This document shows positions 55,791-64,000 of a stretch of 64,000 bases of DNA, in pieces. Position 1 is the stretch's first letter. Each line of letters begins with the position of its first letter. The stretch covers positions 1,240,001 through 1,304,000 of the forward strand of contig NZ_OY762426.1 in NCBI RefSeq assembly GCF_963665675.1, written 5' to 3'. The translations under genes and the position numbers were made by a program. The notes below the pieces were generated by a model, which made no database searches, was not told the DNA's origin, and saw nothing but the letters and a program-made list of their open reading frames with translations. This DNA comes from an uncultured Methanolobus sp. (GTDB lineage: Archaea; Halobacteriota; Methanosarcinia; Methanosarcinales; Methanosarcinaceae).

Positions 55791-55974
55791 CAGAAAACCG
55801 GATTAGCCAAACGGTTACAATACTTGCTTACTAACTCTTTTCATGCTAAACTATTGGCAGTAAAGAGAGTGACACAGAACAAAGGCAAAAGAACAGCTGG
55901 AGTCGATGGAGAAAAATGGACAACATCCAACTCTAAGATGAAAGCTGCTCTTGAATTATCAGAGGTTATCTAAT
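55791..55974 (+). pseudogene. ltrA: group II intron reverse transcriptase, N-terminal fragment
   Basis: The open frame reads GLAKRLQYLLTNSFHAKLL, then AVKRVTQNKGKRTAGVDGEKW, the conserved RT-0 block of group II intron maturases, and ends in TAA 55972-55974 after about 60 residues. No RT catalytic YADD, maturase or endonuclease part follows, so it is a remnant. It begins 39 bp downstream of ugd. Confidence 0.82.
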
Positions 55975-56284
55975 TAGCTTCCAAATACCTCTATTCTAAT
56001 TAGACAAACATTTTCAATAAAAGCTTCCAAATGGATTTCTTTTCTCAAACCCATTCTGTATTTCTGTAAGTACAAGTAACTGATACGCTACAAAATTCAG
56101 CAGAGAGTAGAGCTTTTTATTCTCTACTCTGATTCTTCTTCATGTGTCTTCGGTTAAGGAGTTTTATTTACTTATTGCTAATGTTTTTGGACAATAACAA
56201 CTACCTTAACTTACAGAATTTAACTGTTAAGTAATCTCATACTACTGGTTTTATCACTGGTATGTTTTTGATGAAGTTATGAAA
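55975..56284. other. 310-bp intergenic remnant
   Basis: No gene found. It includes the direct repeat AGCTTCCAAAT at 55977-55987 and 56031-56041 and a strong 9-bp hairpin AGAGTAGAG-N9-CTCTACTCT at 56104-56130. It is probably decayed transposon or intron DNA. Confidence 0.5.
56104..56130. repeat. 9-bp perfect hairpin
   Basis: AGAGTAGAG, CTTTTTATT, CTCTACTCT. A T-rich tail is lacking on the plus strand; its role is unknown. Confidence 0.5.
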
Positions 56285-57546
56285 CTACATGCTATTTATC
56301 ACGATTCTTCTCTTAACCGATGACGCATGGATTCTTCTTATATCGAACTTGACTACATCTTTAATGTGTCCGTGCTTTGATTCGCATTCTCCTCTTTTCT
56401 TGTATAGCTCATAGAACGATTCATCCCTCATATTTTGATTACGTAAGTTCATCCCAACCTGTTTAGACATTCCAATTTCATATAGGAATTTTGGCTCTCT
56501 TCAACATCATGTGGGTAATTTTAACAACAATGTCTTATTGCCCTATAGAAAATGAGTGATTCGCCACATGATAAATACAAGCTGATATTTGATGAATCCA
56601 TGTCATGTGGCACTATCCATACTCATATCCCGGATATGATTCGTAAATTTGGAACAGATTTTCAATGTAATCCCTTTCAAATTTACCCACTCGATGTTGT
56701 GGAGATCCGGAATTTTAGTTTTTCTTCAGTACTTGCAAGTATATTCCCACCCAGAAACCACATTTTATTTACCCAATGGTCGATTTTGTCCATTTCGCCC
56801 TCTTTGCTGATCACAGCATTTTTTGGATATGCAATAACTGGCCTTGCATTCAAATGATACCAGATATCTGCATGATTCTTGAATGCTTTATAACCCGTAT
56901 CTGCAGAATACATGTCAATATCAGCATTCATTTTCTTCAATGCTTGAATGTGTTTGATGAGTTCATGAGTATCTCCTGCTTTGCCATTTGTATGTGTCAT
57001 GAACACGGGATAAGTTCCTACCATCGTGATATGAGCTTTGTCCATCTTGCATTTGTAATGAGGATTATAATCCGCATATTTATCGTATCTTGAAGCTTCA
57101 AGCGGAGTTGAATCGATCTTAGCTTCTTTTATTTGAGCAAGTTTAAGGATTCTTTCTCCAACTAACATCATTATTTCAGTTATTCCATCTTCTCCTAATC
57201 GATATTTTACAAAATTATGTAAGATCTTTGATGAAGGAAGTTTTACAACACCATTGTTATCGCAAAAAGCGAGTAGTATTGCCTCTTCTTCTGTTAATGA
57301 GGCGACAGTTTTCTCATAAGATAACTGCCTGAAACACATAACAATGAAGAGTTTTATCATTGAGGAAATGTTATATTTGTAATGCCAACTTTTGTTGGCA
57401 TACACAGTACGCTCTAAGTACTGTGAAATATCTTCTATGCAGAGAAAGTGCAGGAATTGGCAAATTGAGGCGCTTTCCCTGTTCAGATAGTTTTCAATAG
57501 AGTCCTCAAATTGGACTCCTCCATACATCATTACTTTTTTAGCCAT
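56285..57546 (-). pseudogene. decayed DDE transposase (IS5/IS1182-like)
   Basis: The first 280 codons (57546 to 56707) are intact: N-terminal helical domain, the first DDE Asp in AKIDSTPLEAS, and the second in DMYSADTGYKAF. The frame then breaks after FRISTTSSG. A last in-frame piece at 56470-56285 reads KRGECESKHGHIKDVV with the expected third acidic residue, so the gene is split by at least one frameshift and the element is dead. A homopolymer run C9A9 precedes its start. Confidence 0.8.
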
Positions 57547-57581
57547 GAGGCGGGCCAGATTTATGCTATTTATAGCTGCCG

Positions 57582-57599
57582 CCCCCCCCCAAAAAAAAA
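57582..57599. repeat. C9A9 homopolymer run
   Basis: Nine C then nine A, about 36-53 bp before the transposase start. Prone to slippage in replication and sequencing. Confidence 0.9.
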
Positions 57600-57772
57600 T
57601 AGATGATGAAGATGACGAAAAAAAAGGATAAGCTTTTATGCCGAAGATCTAATTAGACGGCCTCTTTTATGGTATCTTTTGTGGTTCCATAAAATATAGG
57701 GATGAATAAAGATATTGATTTGCTTACTCAATCTCTTTTAAAGCTAAATGAAAAAAGAGAAATGGAAGAGAA

Positions 57773-59224
57773 TTACTCTCTCCATTCGTATATGTATTTG
57801 GTTCCGTATATTTCGCCATTGTAGTATGAGTAAATTATTGCGAATGATCCACTAAATGCTCCCGCTCCCGGTACATTTGCTTTGAATATGCCTTCTCTGA
57901 CGGTCCCAGTTGAATCTGGCCATCCTACCTCTAAGTATTCTCCATATGTTTCATCTTCGAGGTCATAAGCACTTGCTGAGGCCGAACCAGGTCCAATATC
58001 CGCACCGTCTATGTAAATACTGCTTGTCTCGCCCATTGAGTGACCATCAGTTTCTATCAGTACGCCTTCCTTTCTTACTTTGATAGCGACCTCTTCTTCA
58101 GCAGCATAGAAGTCTTTTGGTTCTTCACTGATTGTTCTTATTCGTGCTATTTCACCTTCTTCTCCTGAATGACTGGTTGTGACATCACCTCTTTTGTAGT
58201 CGAGATCGCGTGTGTAATAGCTTCCTGGTTCTCCTACTTCATTGTAGTCTTCAACTTCTACGAGATACCATCCAGGTTCTACGCCTGATGAGCTTGTGGT
58301 TGTTGATTGAACTACTCTGCTTCCTGTCCAGCCACCGCTCCATGATGAATCATCAGAGCCATATCTCCAGTTTCCTTCGAATGAATTTCCGTCTTTGCTG
58401 AGTTTAAGTTCTACGTCACCTGCATCGTTTGGTACTGCGTATGATGGGCTTTCAGACCAGGTTCCTATGAATACATCGCCGTTAACAACACCTTCAATTT
58501 TTCCATCATCGTGTGTGTATTTACCGATTATCTTATCTCCTGATTGTGTGATTGTCATATCACCCCAATTTGAATCCCATTCTCCTATGAAGCTACCTGA
58601 TGTGCTTTCTGCTTCAAATCCGCTTTGTGGAGTTGGTAGTGCTTCTGTGGTTTTTGTGTTTTCAAATCCTGCTTGTTGGCTGTCTATTGTTGTACCGGCT
58701 AGCACTTCCAATGGTATTGAAACTGTTTCTCCGTCTATTATTTCAAATTCTACGTATTCTTCGACTCCTGCACCGCTTATGATTACTTTGTAATTTCCAA
58801 GTGGCCAGCCATCATCTGGCTTTTCGAGTATGAATGTTCCACGGCCAAAGTCTTCGCCTGTTTCTGATTCAAATGTATAGATCGAGTAATCACTGTCAAT
58901 GTATATCCATTCTACACTTATTATGTCGTTGTTAAAGTTGTCATAGATAAACCATGCGTATAATTTTTCTGAATCTTTTGAATATTTTAGTACTTTATCG
59001 ACTGGTACAAAGTTTTGTGTTGATGATGTCACCATCACTTCAAGAAGTCGTGGTTCACCTGTGGCTGTCATATCGCCATATTTTTCTGTTACTGCTTCTA
59101 CAATTTTCATTTCTTCTTCGGTTGTTCCGAAGCTTCCTGGTTTATACGAGTCACTTATGTCCGTACATCCTGAAAGTCCTATAATAGTTATCAGGAGTAT
59201 TGTTACTATTAGTTTTGATTTCAT
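57773..59224 (-). CDS. lipoprotein of unknown function
   Basis: 483 residues. Signal peptide LIVTILLITIIGLSGC with the lipobox LSGC (Cys about 19). Repeated beta domains follow (GSFGTTEEEMKIVEAVTEKYGDM; a region of about 60 residues FIGEWDSNWGDMTITQSGDKIIGKY and FIGTWSESPSYAV that looks like a lipocalin-type repeat; GWYLVEVEDYNEVG). Base composition is AT-richer than the housekeeping part. No family recognised. It lies alone, between two transposon remnants. Confidence 0.7.
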   Translation of the reverse strand: MKSKLIVTILLITIIGLSGCTDISDSYKPGSFGTTEEEMKIVEAVTEKYGDMTATGEPRLLEVMVTSSTQNFVPVDKVLKYSKDSEKLYAWFIYDNFNNDIISVEWIYIDSDYSIYTFESETGEDFGRGTFILEKPDDGWPLGNYKVIISGAGVEEYVEFEIIDGETVSIPLEVLAGTTIDSQQAGFENTKTTEALPTPQSGFEAESTSGSFIGEWDSNWGDMTITQSGDKIIGKYTHDDGKIEGVVNGDVFIGTWSESPSYAVPNDAGDVELKLSKDGNSFEGNWRYGSDDSSWSGGWTGSRVVQSTTTSSSGVEPGWYLVEVEDYNEVGEPGSYYTRDLDYKRGDVTTSHSGEEGEIARIRTISEEPKDFYAAEEEVAIKVRKEGVLIETDGHSMGETSSIYIDGADIGPGSASASAYDLEDETYGEYLEVGWPDSTGTVREGIFKANVPGAGAFSGSFAIIYSYYNGEIYGTKYIYEWRE

Positions 59225-59304
59225 TATATACCACCCAACCTTTTTTTTGGTAATTTATTGAGTAATTTTTTGTTGCTTTGTTTGTTTATTAATCTTGTTA
59301 ATTA

Positions 59305-59429
59305 GGTCCACAGAAATTCTATCTAGTTTACGTCATCCGTACCAAATTAACAAAAATAATCAATGTAGGAGCGTAATTTCAATATTAGCTGATTGTTATA
59401 GCTTGAACATTGAGGATTTCTACAGAGCC
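59305..59429. mobile_element. orphan end of the GGYTCTGTAGAA element family
   Basis: TGAGGATTTCTACAGAGCC at 59411-59429 is a perfect right end (GGCTCTGTAGAAATCCT reversed). Only a weak left-end candidate, GGTCCACAGAAATTCT at 59305, lies upstream, and no target duplication was found. Confidence 0.45.
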
Positions 59430-59539
59430 CTTTTTGTTAAATAAATTTCGGGTTAGTGGGTGATCTCATATACTAGGGAACAGTTGTAAACCAGAGCCTG
59501 ATATTTTTTATCTCTGCTTTACATCGATACTGATTTTTT

Positions 59540-59944
59540 GGTTCTGTAGAAATCCTACGAATTGCAACTTTGAACACCGCAATTCTTATGGACCTTAAAC
59601 AACTGCATTATTTCAGTAGTCATCAGGATACTGGCGAAGGAATGTGCCGACGACGACGGGTAGTTGCGCTGTTCTTTTTTGTCAATGATCTTGTGCAGAA
59701 CTATCCGAAACACAAGGGTGCGATGGACAACAAGTTTTAAAAATTTGAAGTCATGAATAACTTCAATCATTCCGGAGAGTCCCGGCACGATCAGAAAAGA
59801 TGAATATCATAATCTATTGCCTTCAACTCTTTTTCTGGATGCCGATATTTAAAAACCGTGATGTTTCCCATAAGATTGATAGTCTGCAACCATGGCAGGC
59901 ATGCACAATCTCATGCACTATTCAATGAGGATTGCTACAGAGCC
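59540..59944. mobile_element. 405-bp MITE, same family as 9402-9827
   Basis: Ends GGTTCTGTAGAAATCCT (59540-59556) and, reversed, GGCTCTGTAGCAATCCT (59944-59928). The core AGGAATGTGCCG recurs from the other copies. The flanks do not give a clean 8-bp duplication (GATTTTTT versus AATTTTGC), so it is older or rearranged. No coding capacity. Confidence 0.75.
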
Positions 59945-60420
59945 AATTTTGCACTAATTATATGTGCTATAAAGCTTAACATAGTAAGATGAATGTGTAG
60001 GCATTGTACTGGGTGGGAAATTTCACCTCTCGCATATTCTTGGTGAATAGAAGCCTATTTGAAAATCATGGTTACTATTTTTGCAATAAAATATATGTGC
60101 TATTATGTCTTAACGTAGCACGGTGAAAGGGTACGGAATTATAGCGAGGAACACATTCCAACCACCAACATTACAACGATATTGATAGGAAGCTCAATGG
60201 CCCTATCATCATCAAACAGTTTTTCAATCTTTGGCAAAAAAATCACCGGGTGCTAACAAACAAACATTTGATACAAATTTAGTGTTTTGTTCCTGATTTG
60301 TATATACTTGCATGAATAATTTGGACCAATTGTGACAAATACAATACTTCGCTAATTTTAACCACTTAATCTGATCATGCTCTCTTTCAATAGCTTTATA
60401 TACAGCGGGAACGCCGCCAT
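59945..60420. other. 476-bp region without a clear gene
   Basis: AT-rich DNA ahead of the ISH3 remnant. Only short frames, none with a good start signal, were seen. It probably consists of decayed mobile DNA. Confidence 0.5.
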
Positions 60421-61222
60421 ATGTCATTTCTAGCATTCAATTCAAGCACCCATTCTAAAGTAGAGTTAAGACCAAACCAATGTATTGATGCTGTTCTTAA
60501 ACCTCTAATTAACAATATCGGCATTAATATCAATGGTTCACTTACATGTAAAGACCTGTTTTATGCTGCTATATGTATGGCTGTAGAGAACAGTTCATTC
60601 CATGTCAAAACACTATCAAGATATTCCTTGTGAAACATCTGCAAGATATCACCTCCAGAGATTGAACCTTGAAGAACCAATCAGGTTAAATGCAAAGGTC
60701 CTACTTCAAGGTCCTATTAGTACTCTAAAAACTGAGAAAAAGTATGAGTTTGCTATTGACTTTACAAATGACCCTTATTATGGGGGAACTGATCCATCCA
60801 ATGAAAACTATGTGATACGTGGACAAGCAAAAAAGTCTACAAACTCTTTCTATTCATACGCTTCGTTATCCATAATAAACAAGAATGAGAGGTTCACTAT
60901 ATCTGTTCTTCCAGTAGAAAGAAGTGAAACAAAGACCAATTACCTCGCTTATTTCATTGATCTGATAAGGAACCTTGATCTTAAGATCAAGGTTCTTTGT
61001 TTTGACAGAGAGTTCTAATCAGTAGATGTGTTTGAGTTCTTGCAGAACAAAGGGATTCCATATATTACACCTGTGATAAGAAGAGGAAACAAGATCAAGC
61101 GATTACTTATTGGCAGAAAGGCAAGATGTGCTGAATATATAATGAAGAATCCTCAAAAGAAAGAGGTACAGGACTATCATATTTTACAGCAAATTAGTTA
61201 CGCTGCCCTTAACAAGTTCTAA
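60421..61222 (+). pseudogene. decayed ISH3-type transposase
   Basis: Three successive frame pieces: 60421-60633 (N-terminal helical part), 60602-61018 (YEFAIDFTNDPYYGGTD with the first Asp and SLSIINKNERFTISVLPVE, up to LCFDREF with the second Asp) and 61028-61222 (FEFLQNKGIPYITPVIRRG). The DPYYGG block and DREF motif are typical of the archaeal ISH3/DDE family. At least two frame changes and a missing end make it inactive. Confidence 0.82.
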
Positions 61223-61307
61223 GTACCATTTTCCGTGCTATTTCGGTACTCATATCTTCTTCTTATTGGCAATTTAGGTTGAAAAATAAAAAAGAATGAA
61301 TATCAGC

Positions 61308-61559
61308 TTAACGAATATTTTGAGAAAAATCTAGTATGACGAGATCTCCAATGTTTTCAGATTTTCTTTTTGCTTCGTCTATTTGAGAAAGCACAACGCC
61401 TACTTTTTCATCTGCATAATCAGTAGTTCCACAAAAGATTGTTTCTACTGAGGAATCGGAAGTCATCATATTTATTTGATTTAGTTCGCTCCATATCTTA
61501 TTTATGTGATCTACATTTATGAGTGAATTTGTTAATGTTTTGATATAAACAGTATGCAT
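61308..61559 (-). CDS. small protein of unknown function
   Basis: 83 residues from ATG 61559, preceded by GGAG 10-13 bp upstream; a start at 61574 is possible. Mixed alpha/beta (HTVYIKTLTNSLINVDHINKIW ... GDLVILDFSQNIR), no membrane helix. The C-terminal VILDFSQ recalls STAS-type folds, a weak resemblance only. Confidence 0.5.
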   Translation of the reverse strand: MHTVYIKTLTNSLINVDHINKIWSELNQINMMTSDSSVETIFCGTTDYADEKVGVVLSQIDEAKRKSENIGDLVILDFSQNIR

Positions 61560-61611
61560 AATTTCCATCTCCATATATTAAGTTATAACTGTATTCAAAA
61601 GTCATTTTTTC

Positions 61612-62064
61612 TTATTGTATTATCGCTTGGTGACTGCTTTTAATAGGTGGATATTTAACAGCCAGTGCTCTTATAACACCCAATGTTAACAACAATATGG
61701 ACATGCCTAAAATAAACTGATAATCAAATCTTTGAACATATACCCCTACTGCAATTTCACGCATAACTATTAAGATTGTGGCATCCGTCACGTATGTAAT
61801 TCTGATTTCTTCATGTTCACGATAATCAACAAAAGTCTTGAAAAGGTCGATGAGAACAAAAATCGTAAGAACACCAGATACGATCTGGGCAAAACCACCA
61901 TTTGAAGACCCGAAAAACATTGATTTGATGTCAACTAAGATATTCAAAACTCCAACAATCAAAGCTAATAACAATATGTAAAGAACGATGCTAGTAACAA
62001 AATCAGTTACCATTTTGAATATTGTTTTCTGGTTTAGTCTCTGTAGATTAAAAAATGTTTTCAT
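61612..62064 (-). CDS. PsiE family membrane protein
   Basis: 150 residues with four helices (IVLYILLLALIVGVLNILVDI; IVSGVLTIFVLIDLFKTFVDY; TDATILIVMREIAVGVYV; FILGMSILLLTLGVIRALAV). The VDYREHEEIRITYVTDATILIVMREI stretch is the hallmark of phosphate-starvation-inducible PsiE. Function unknown. It precedes the small protein gene at 61308 on the same strand. Confidence 0.78.
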   Translation of the reverse strand: MKTFFNLQRLNQKTIFKMVTDFVTSIVLYILLLALIVGVLNILVDIKSMFFGSSNGGFAQIVSGVLTIFVLIDLFKTFVDYREHEEIRITYVTDATILIVMREIAVGVYVQRFDYQFILGMSILLLTLGVIRALAVKYPPIKSSHQAIIQ

Positions 62065-62224
62065 TCAAGCACTCCCCTTGAAAAAAGTATTTCTATTAAA
62101 TTCCAAACAATAAAAGGAATCAAAAGTATCTGTTATAAGAGTTCTAATCAGTTATACATTTCCCTATATATCATATCCTGATGTATTTCTTATCATGGGT
62201 CGAACACGTTTGTGGTCACTTCCT

Positions 62225-62463
62225 TTATTTGGCAGTTAAGGATTTCTCATTTAAAATCTCAGCAACGATATTATCAGGTAATTCTTTTTCATCAACTAGT
62301 GGAAGCAATGCTTGCAGTCAGGTACCCTGAACTCAATATCAAAATATCCATCTGGATAATACTCACATTTATACAGGCAATTTGTTTCAGGGACTGCTTT
62401 TCTGTTAGCACATGTTCGGCAGGGACTATTTGCAACGAGATCACCCCACGATGAATTAGACAT
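62225..62463 (-). CDS. cysteine-rich small protein, possibly frameshifted
   Basis: ATG 62463 follows a perfect AGGAGG 5 bp upstream. The first frame encodes 55 residues (to TAG 62296) with CxxC (PCRTCANR), CxxxC (NCLYKCEYY) and CxxC (PDCKHCFH), a zinc-knuckle pattern. Directly after the TAG another frame reads like coding sequence (LVDEKELPDNIVAEILNEK, ending at TAA 62225), so a one-base loss may have split a protein of about 78 residues. Confidence 0.55.
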
Positions 62464-62686
62464 TAATCCTCCTCTGTAATGAGTTATATTCGTCCTTCAT
62501 TTCCTCTTATTGACAATAATGGAACAAACAAAAGCATCTTTACTGCACCTTTCCACAGTTATATCTAGTTCAATTTAAAATCTGAAAAGTTAAATATACT
62601 TTGTATGGCATATACTTCATAAGAAAACAGAACTCATGTGCAATTTATTGAATATGCACATCTAGCTTGTGTTATTGGTGGTGTAA

Positions 62687-63208
62687 ATGAAGAAATTATT
62701 AATATTAGTGGTATTGATAGCAGCTCTTGCAGTTGCAGGATGCGTTGAAGAAGAAATAAATGCAGCTACAAACGCCGTTCAAGCAGTTCCTAATCAAACA
62801 GAAGAAAAAGATAATGGAATACCACTAAATGAAGTGGAAGATGATACTTGGGGTATTCAATTAACTGCGACTAAAGTTACTCCTACTGGAATGACATTGG
62901 TATGTAAACAGTCAGGTGGGGGACCAACTGGAGAATTACAAACTGGTAGTTATCTTATATTAGAAGAATCAATAAATGAACAATGGTTACCTGTAGAAAT
63001 GACACCATCAGAATATGAGAGAGCTTGGACAGATGAGGCCTGGATTATTCCAATGAATGACACTGTGGAATGGGAAGTTGATTGGGAATGGGTATATGGT
63101 GAGCTTCCTGAAGGGAATTACAGAATCGGTAAAGAGATTATGGATTTCAGAAGTGCAGGAAATTATGATGAAAAGATGTATTATGCTAATTTTGAAGTAA
63201 CAAATTAA
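62687..63208 (+). CDS. lipoprotein with Ig-like domain
   Basis: 173 residues. Signal peptide KLLILVVLIAALAVAGC with lipobox VAGC (Cys about 19). After a linker rich in Asn/Ala, a beta domain (DTWGIQLTATKVTPTGMTLVCKQ ... YLILEESINEQWLPVEMTP ... LPEGNYRIGKEIMDF) resembles the Ig-like domain found in bacterial lipoproteins with FR47/Big_14-type folds. Role unknown. Confidence 0.7.
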   Translation: MKKLLILVVLIAALAVAGCVEEEINAATNAVQAVPNQTEEKDNGIPLNEVEDDTWGIQLTATKVTPTGMTLVCKQSGGGPTGELQTGSYLILEESINEQWLPVEMTPSEYERAWTDEAWIIPMNDTVEWEVDWEWVYGELPEGNYRIGKEIMDFRSAGNYDEKMYYANFEVTN

Positions 63209-63291
63209 TGGCTCTTTCTTATGAATAGTCATGGACGAAAAAGATTTAAGTCTGGGTGAAGCAATCTGAATTGCTAAACTTATCGAAAGTA

Positions 63292-63310
63292 GAGACTGTC
63301 GGATAATACA
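63292..63310. repeat. possible outer end of the IS1182-like element
   Basis: GAGACTGTCGGATAATACA, similar in style to IS1182/IS5-type inverted repeats, 149 bp beyond the transposase stop. The matching other end lies outside the window, so it cannot be verified. Confidence 0.35.
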
Positions 63311-63458
63311 GGATAAAGTCTTATTCAATTCATAAAAGCGCAAATATTAAAGCATGAACTCGTTTTTGGGAGAGTTAGTCATTTGATTGATACTTTTGCC
63401 AGATAGCCCATCAATATCCACTTGAATTTCATACTCTCTATTCATTATATTTTCCATT

Positions 63459-64000
63459 TTAACCTAAGCTTCTACAACTATTGTCACACATTTTAACAAA
63501 TCTCTTGATATTAACCACAATTCCAGTTAACGTTGCTTGAACATTTAGCTTCTCTATTCCCCAGAACTTTGCCCTTTCCAACCCACGAAATCTTTTCATC
63601 TCTCCTTGTTTTGGTTCGATGCATGCTCCCATCCTCATATCCTCTTTAAAATACTGAGATTTACTGTACCTCTTAGCTTCCTCAAAAATACAATGATGTT
63701 TACTTACTGTGATAGTCCTGTGGTCAAGTTTTGTACAGTTTTGTTTCAAACCACAGTTTTGACAATCACTTTTTTTGAAATGATAAATAATTCAAATCGA
63801 TTAGTAGCACTACCATAAGCCCCATCTGCTACTACTTTGCTGATTATTTGATCGTTAGTTAATCCCTTATCAATTAGTGGTAATAATACGTCTCCATCAT
63901 AACTGTTGCCGCAGGTAGCATTGATATTAGTTATGAATCTGTCTTCTGACATTGTAGAATTCACTTTGTAGCCAACAAATTTCTTATCATCTGATTTTGC
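63459..64000 (-). pseudogene. IS1182-family transposase, partial and frameshifted
   Basis: It runs off the right edge. From there, KFVGYKVNSTMSEDRFITNINATCGNSYDGDVLLPLI and ADGAYGS carry the IS1182-type core with the Asp of VVADGAYGS. The frame then breaks near 63746; the rest (63749-63459) reads CIFEEAKRYSKSQYFKEDMRMGACIEPKQGEMKRFRGLERAKFWG with the C-terminal zinc-binding and acidic residues in another frame. At least one frameshift, so probably inactive. Confidence 0.8.

Noticed and set aside
59305..59429. 125-bp MITE between GGTCCACAGAAATTCT and the orphan end
   Set aside because: The left end is too weak and there is no target duplication; only the right end is certain.
60144..60254. 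Minus-strand GTG ORF of about 36 residues with a hydrophobic stretch
   Set aside because: No promoter or ribosome-binding site, and no likeness to the 9-10 kb microproteins.
62293..62300. TAG at the end of the Cys-rich protein as a pyrrolysine codon
   Set aside because: Read-through in the same frame gives only about 14 residues (LMKKNYLIISLLRF), while the coding-like stretch lies in another frame. Frameshift is the better explanation.
63347..63457. 36-residue ORF (MENIMNREYEIQ...) behind the IS1182-like transposase
   Set aside because: It lies inside the likely IS end, overlaps the transposase stop region and has no ribosome-binding site or family.

Overview
The window looks like chromosome of a methanogenic archaeon, most likely a Methanosarcinaceae (Methanolobus/Methanococcoides-like) species; the genus is an inference. 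Archaeal markers read directly from the sequence are a PurP-type FAICAR synthetase, the archaeal form of methionine adenosyltransferase, the ribosome-recycling ATPase Rli1/ABCE1, an archaeal NAC protein, the tRNA G10 methyltransferase, a PINc-KH ATPase, a CbiZ amidohydrolase, a type II methionine aminopeptidase, an intron-bearing tRNA-Tyr with a C1-G72 pair, and TATA boxes 25-30 bp ahead of many starts, several of them leaderless or nearly so.

Layout. 0-9 kb is housekeeping: FAD dehydrogenase (partial), purP, a membrane-anchored winged-helix regulator, truA, a YgjP-like metalloprotein, trmG10, DUF1805, a secreted protein, map and an Xaa-Pro peptidase. 9.1-10.8 kb appears empty of genes but holds three 35-residue single-pass membrane microproteins, a 426-bp MITE with 17-bp inverted repeats and a perfect 8-bp target duplication, a phased A-tract array, and tRNA-Asp and tRNA-Tyr. 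11-14.7 kb holds mat and hisG-hisA-hisB. 14.7-18.8 kb is a translationally coupled three-gene operon (radical SAM, DUF4130, MutS-like ATPase) that looks like an uncharacterised DNA-repair pathway. 19-24 kb carries an ArsR-type regulator, a TIM-barrel protein, cbiZ, and a MarR-MATE efflux unit with two palindromic operators. 24-31.7 kb is an ABC export locus with MscS, a permease fused to a PrsW-like protease domain, a second permease and associated membrane proteins.

31.7-41.7 kb holds AIM24, an alpha/beta hydrolase with an (AAT)11 tail, rli1, an EMC6-like protein, an MBL hydrolase, thioredoxin, a NadC/ModD-like protein, acs, NAC and IscA/HesB. Between about 34.98 and 37.71 kb four conserved genes carry five single-base frameshifts, which points to local sequence error more than to real gene decay. 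41.8-48 kb holds a RecA-fold protein without a normal P-loop, hisI, the PINc ATPase and two orphan proteins.

48-64 kb is an accessory region: an MntA/HepT toxin-antitoxin pair, a hicB gene broken by an IS66-like MITE, a Fic enzyme under a TATA-spanning inverted repeat that recurs three times in 2.2 kb, a PLD-helicase-DUF3427 protein, a UDP-sugar dehydrogenase, a group II intron RT fragment, three decayed transposase genes, two lipoproteins, a PsiE-family protein and a small cysteine-rich protein.
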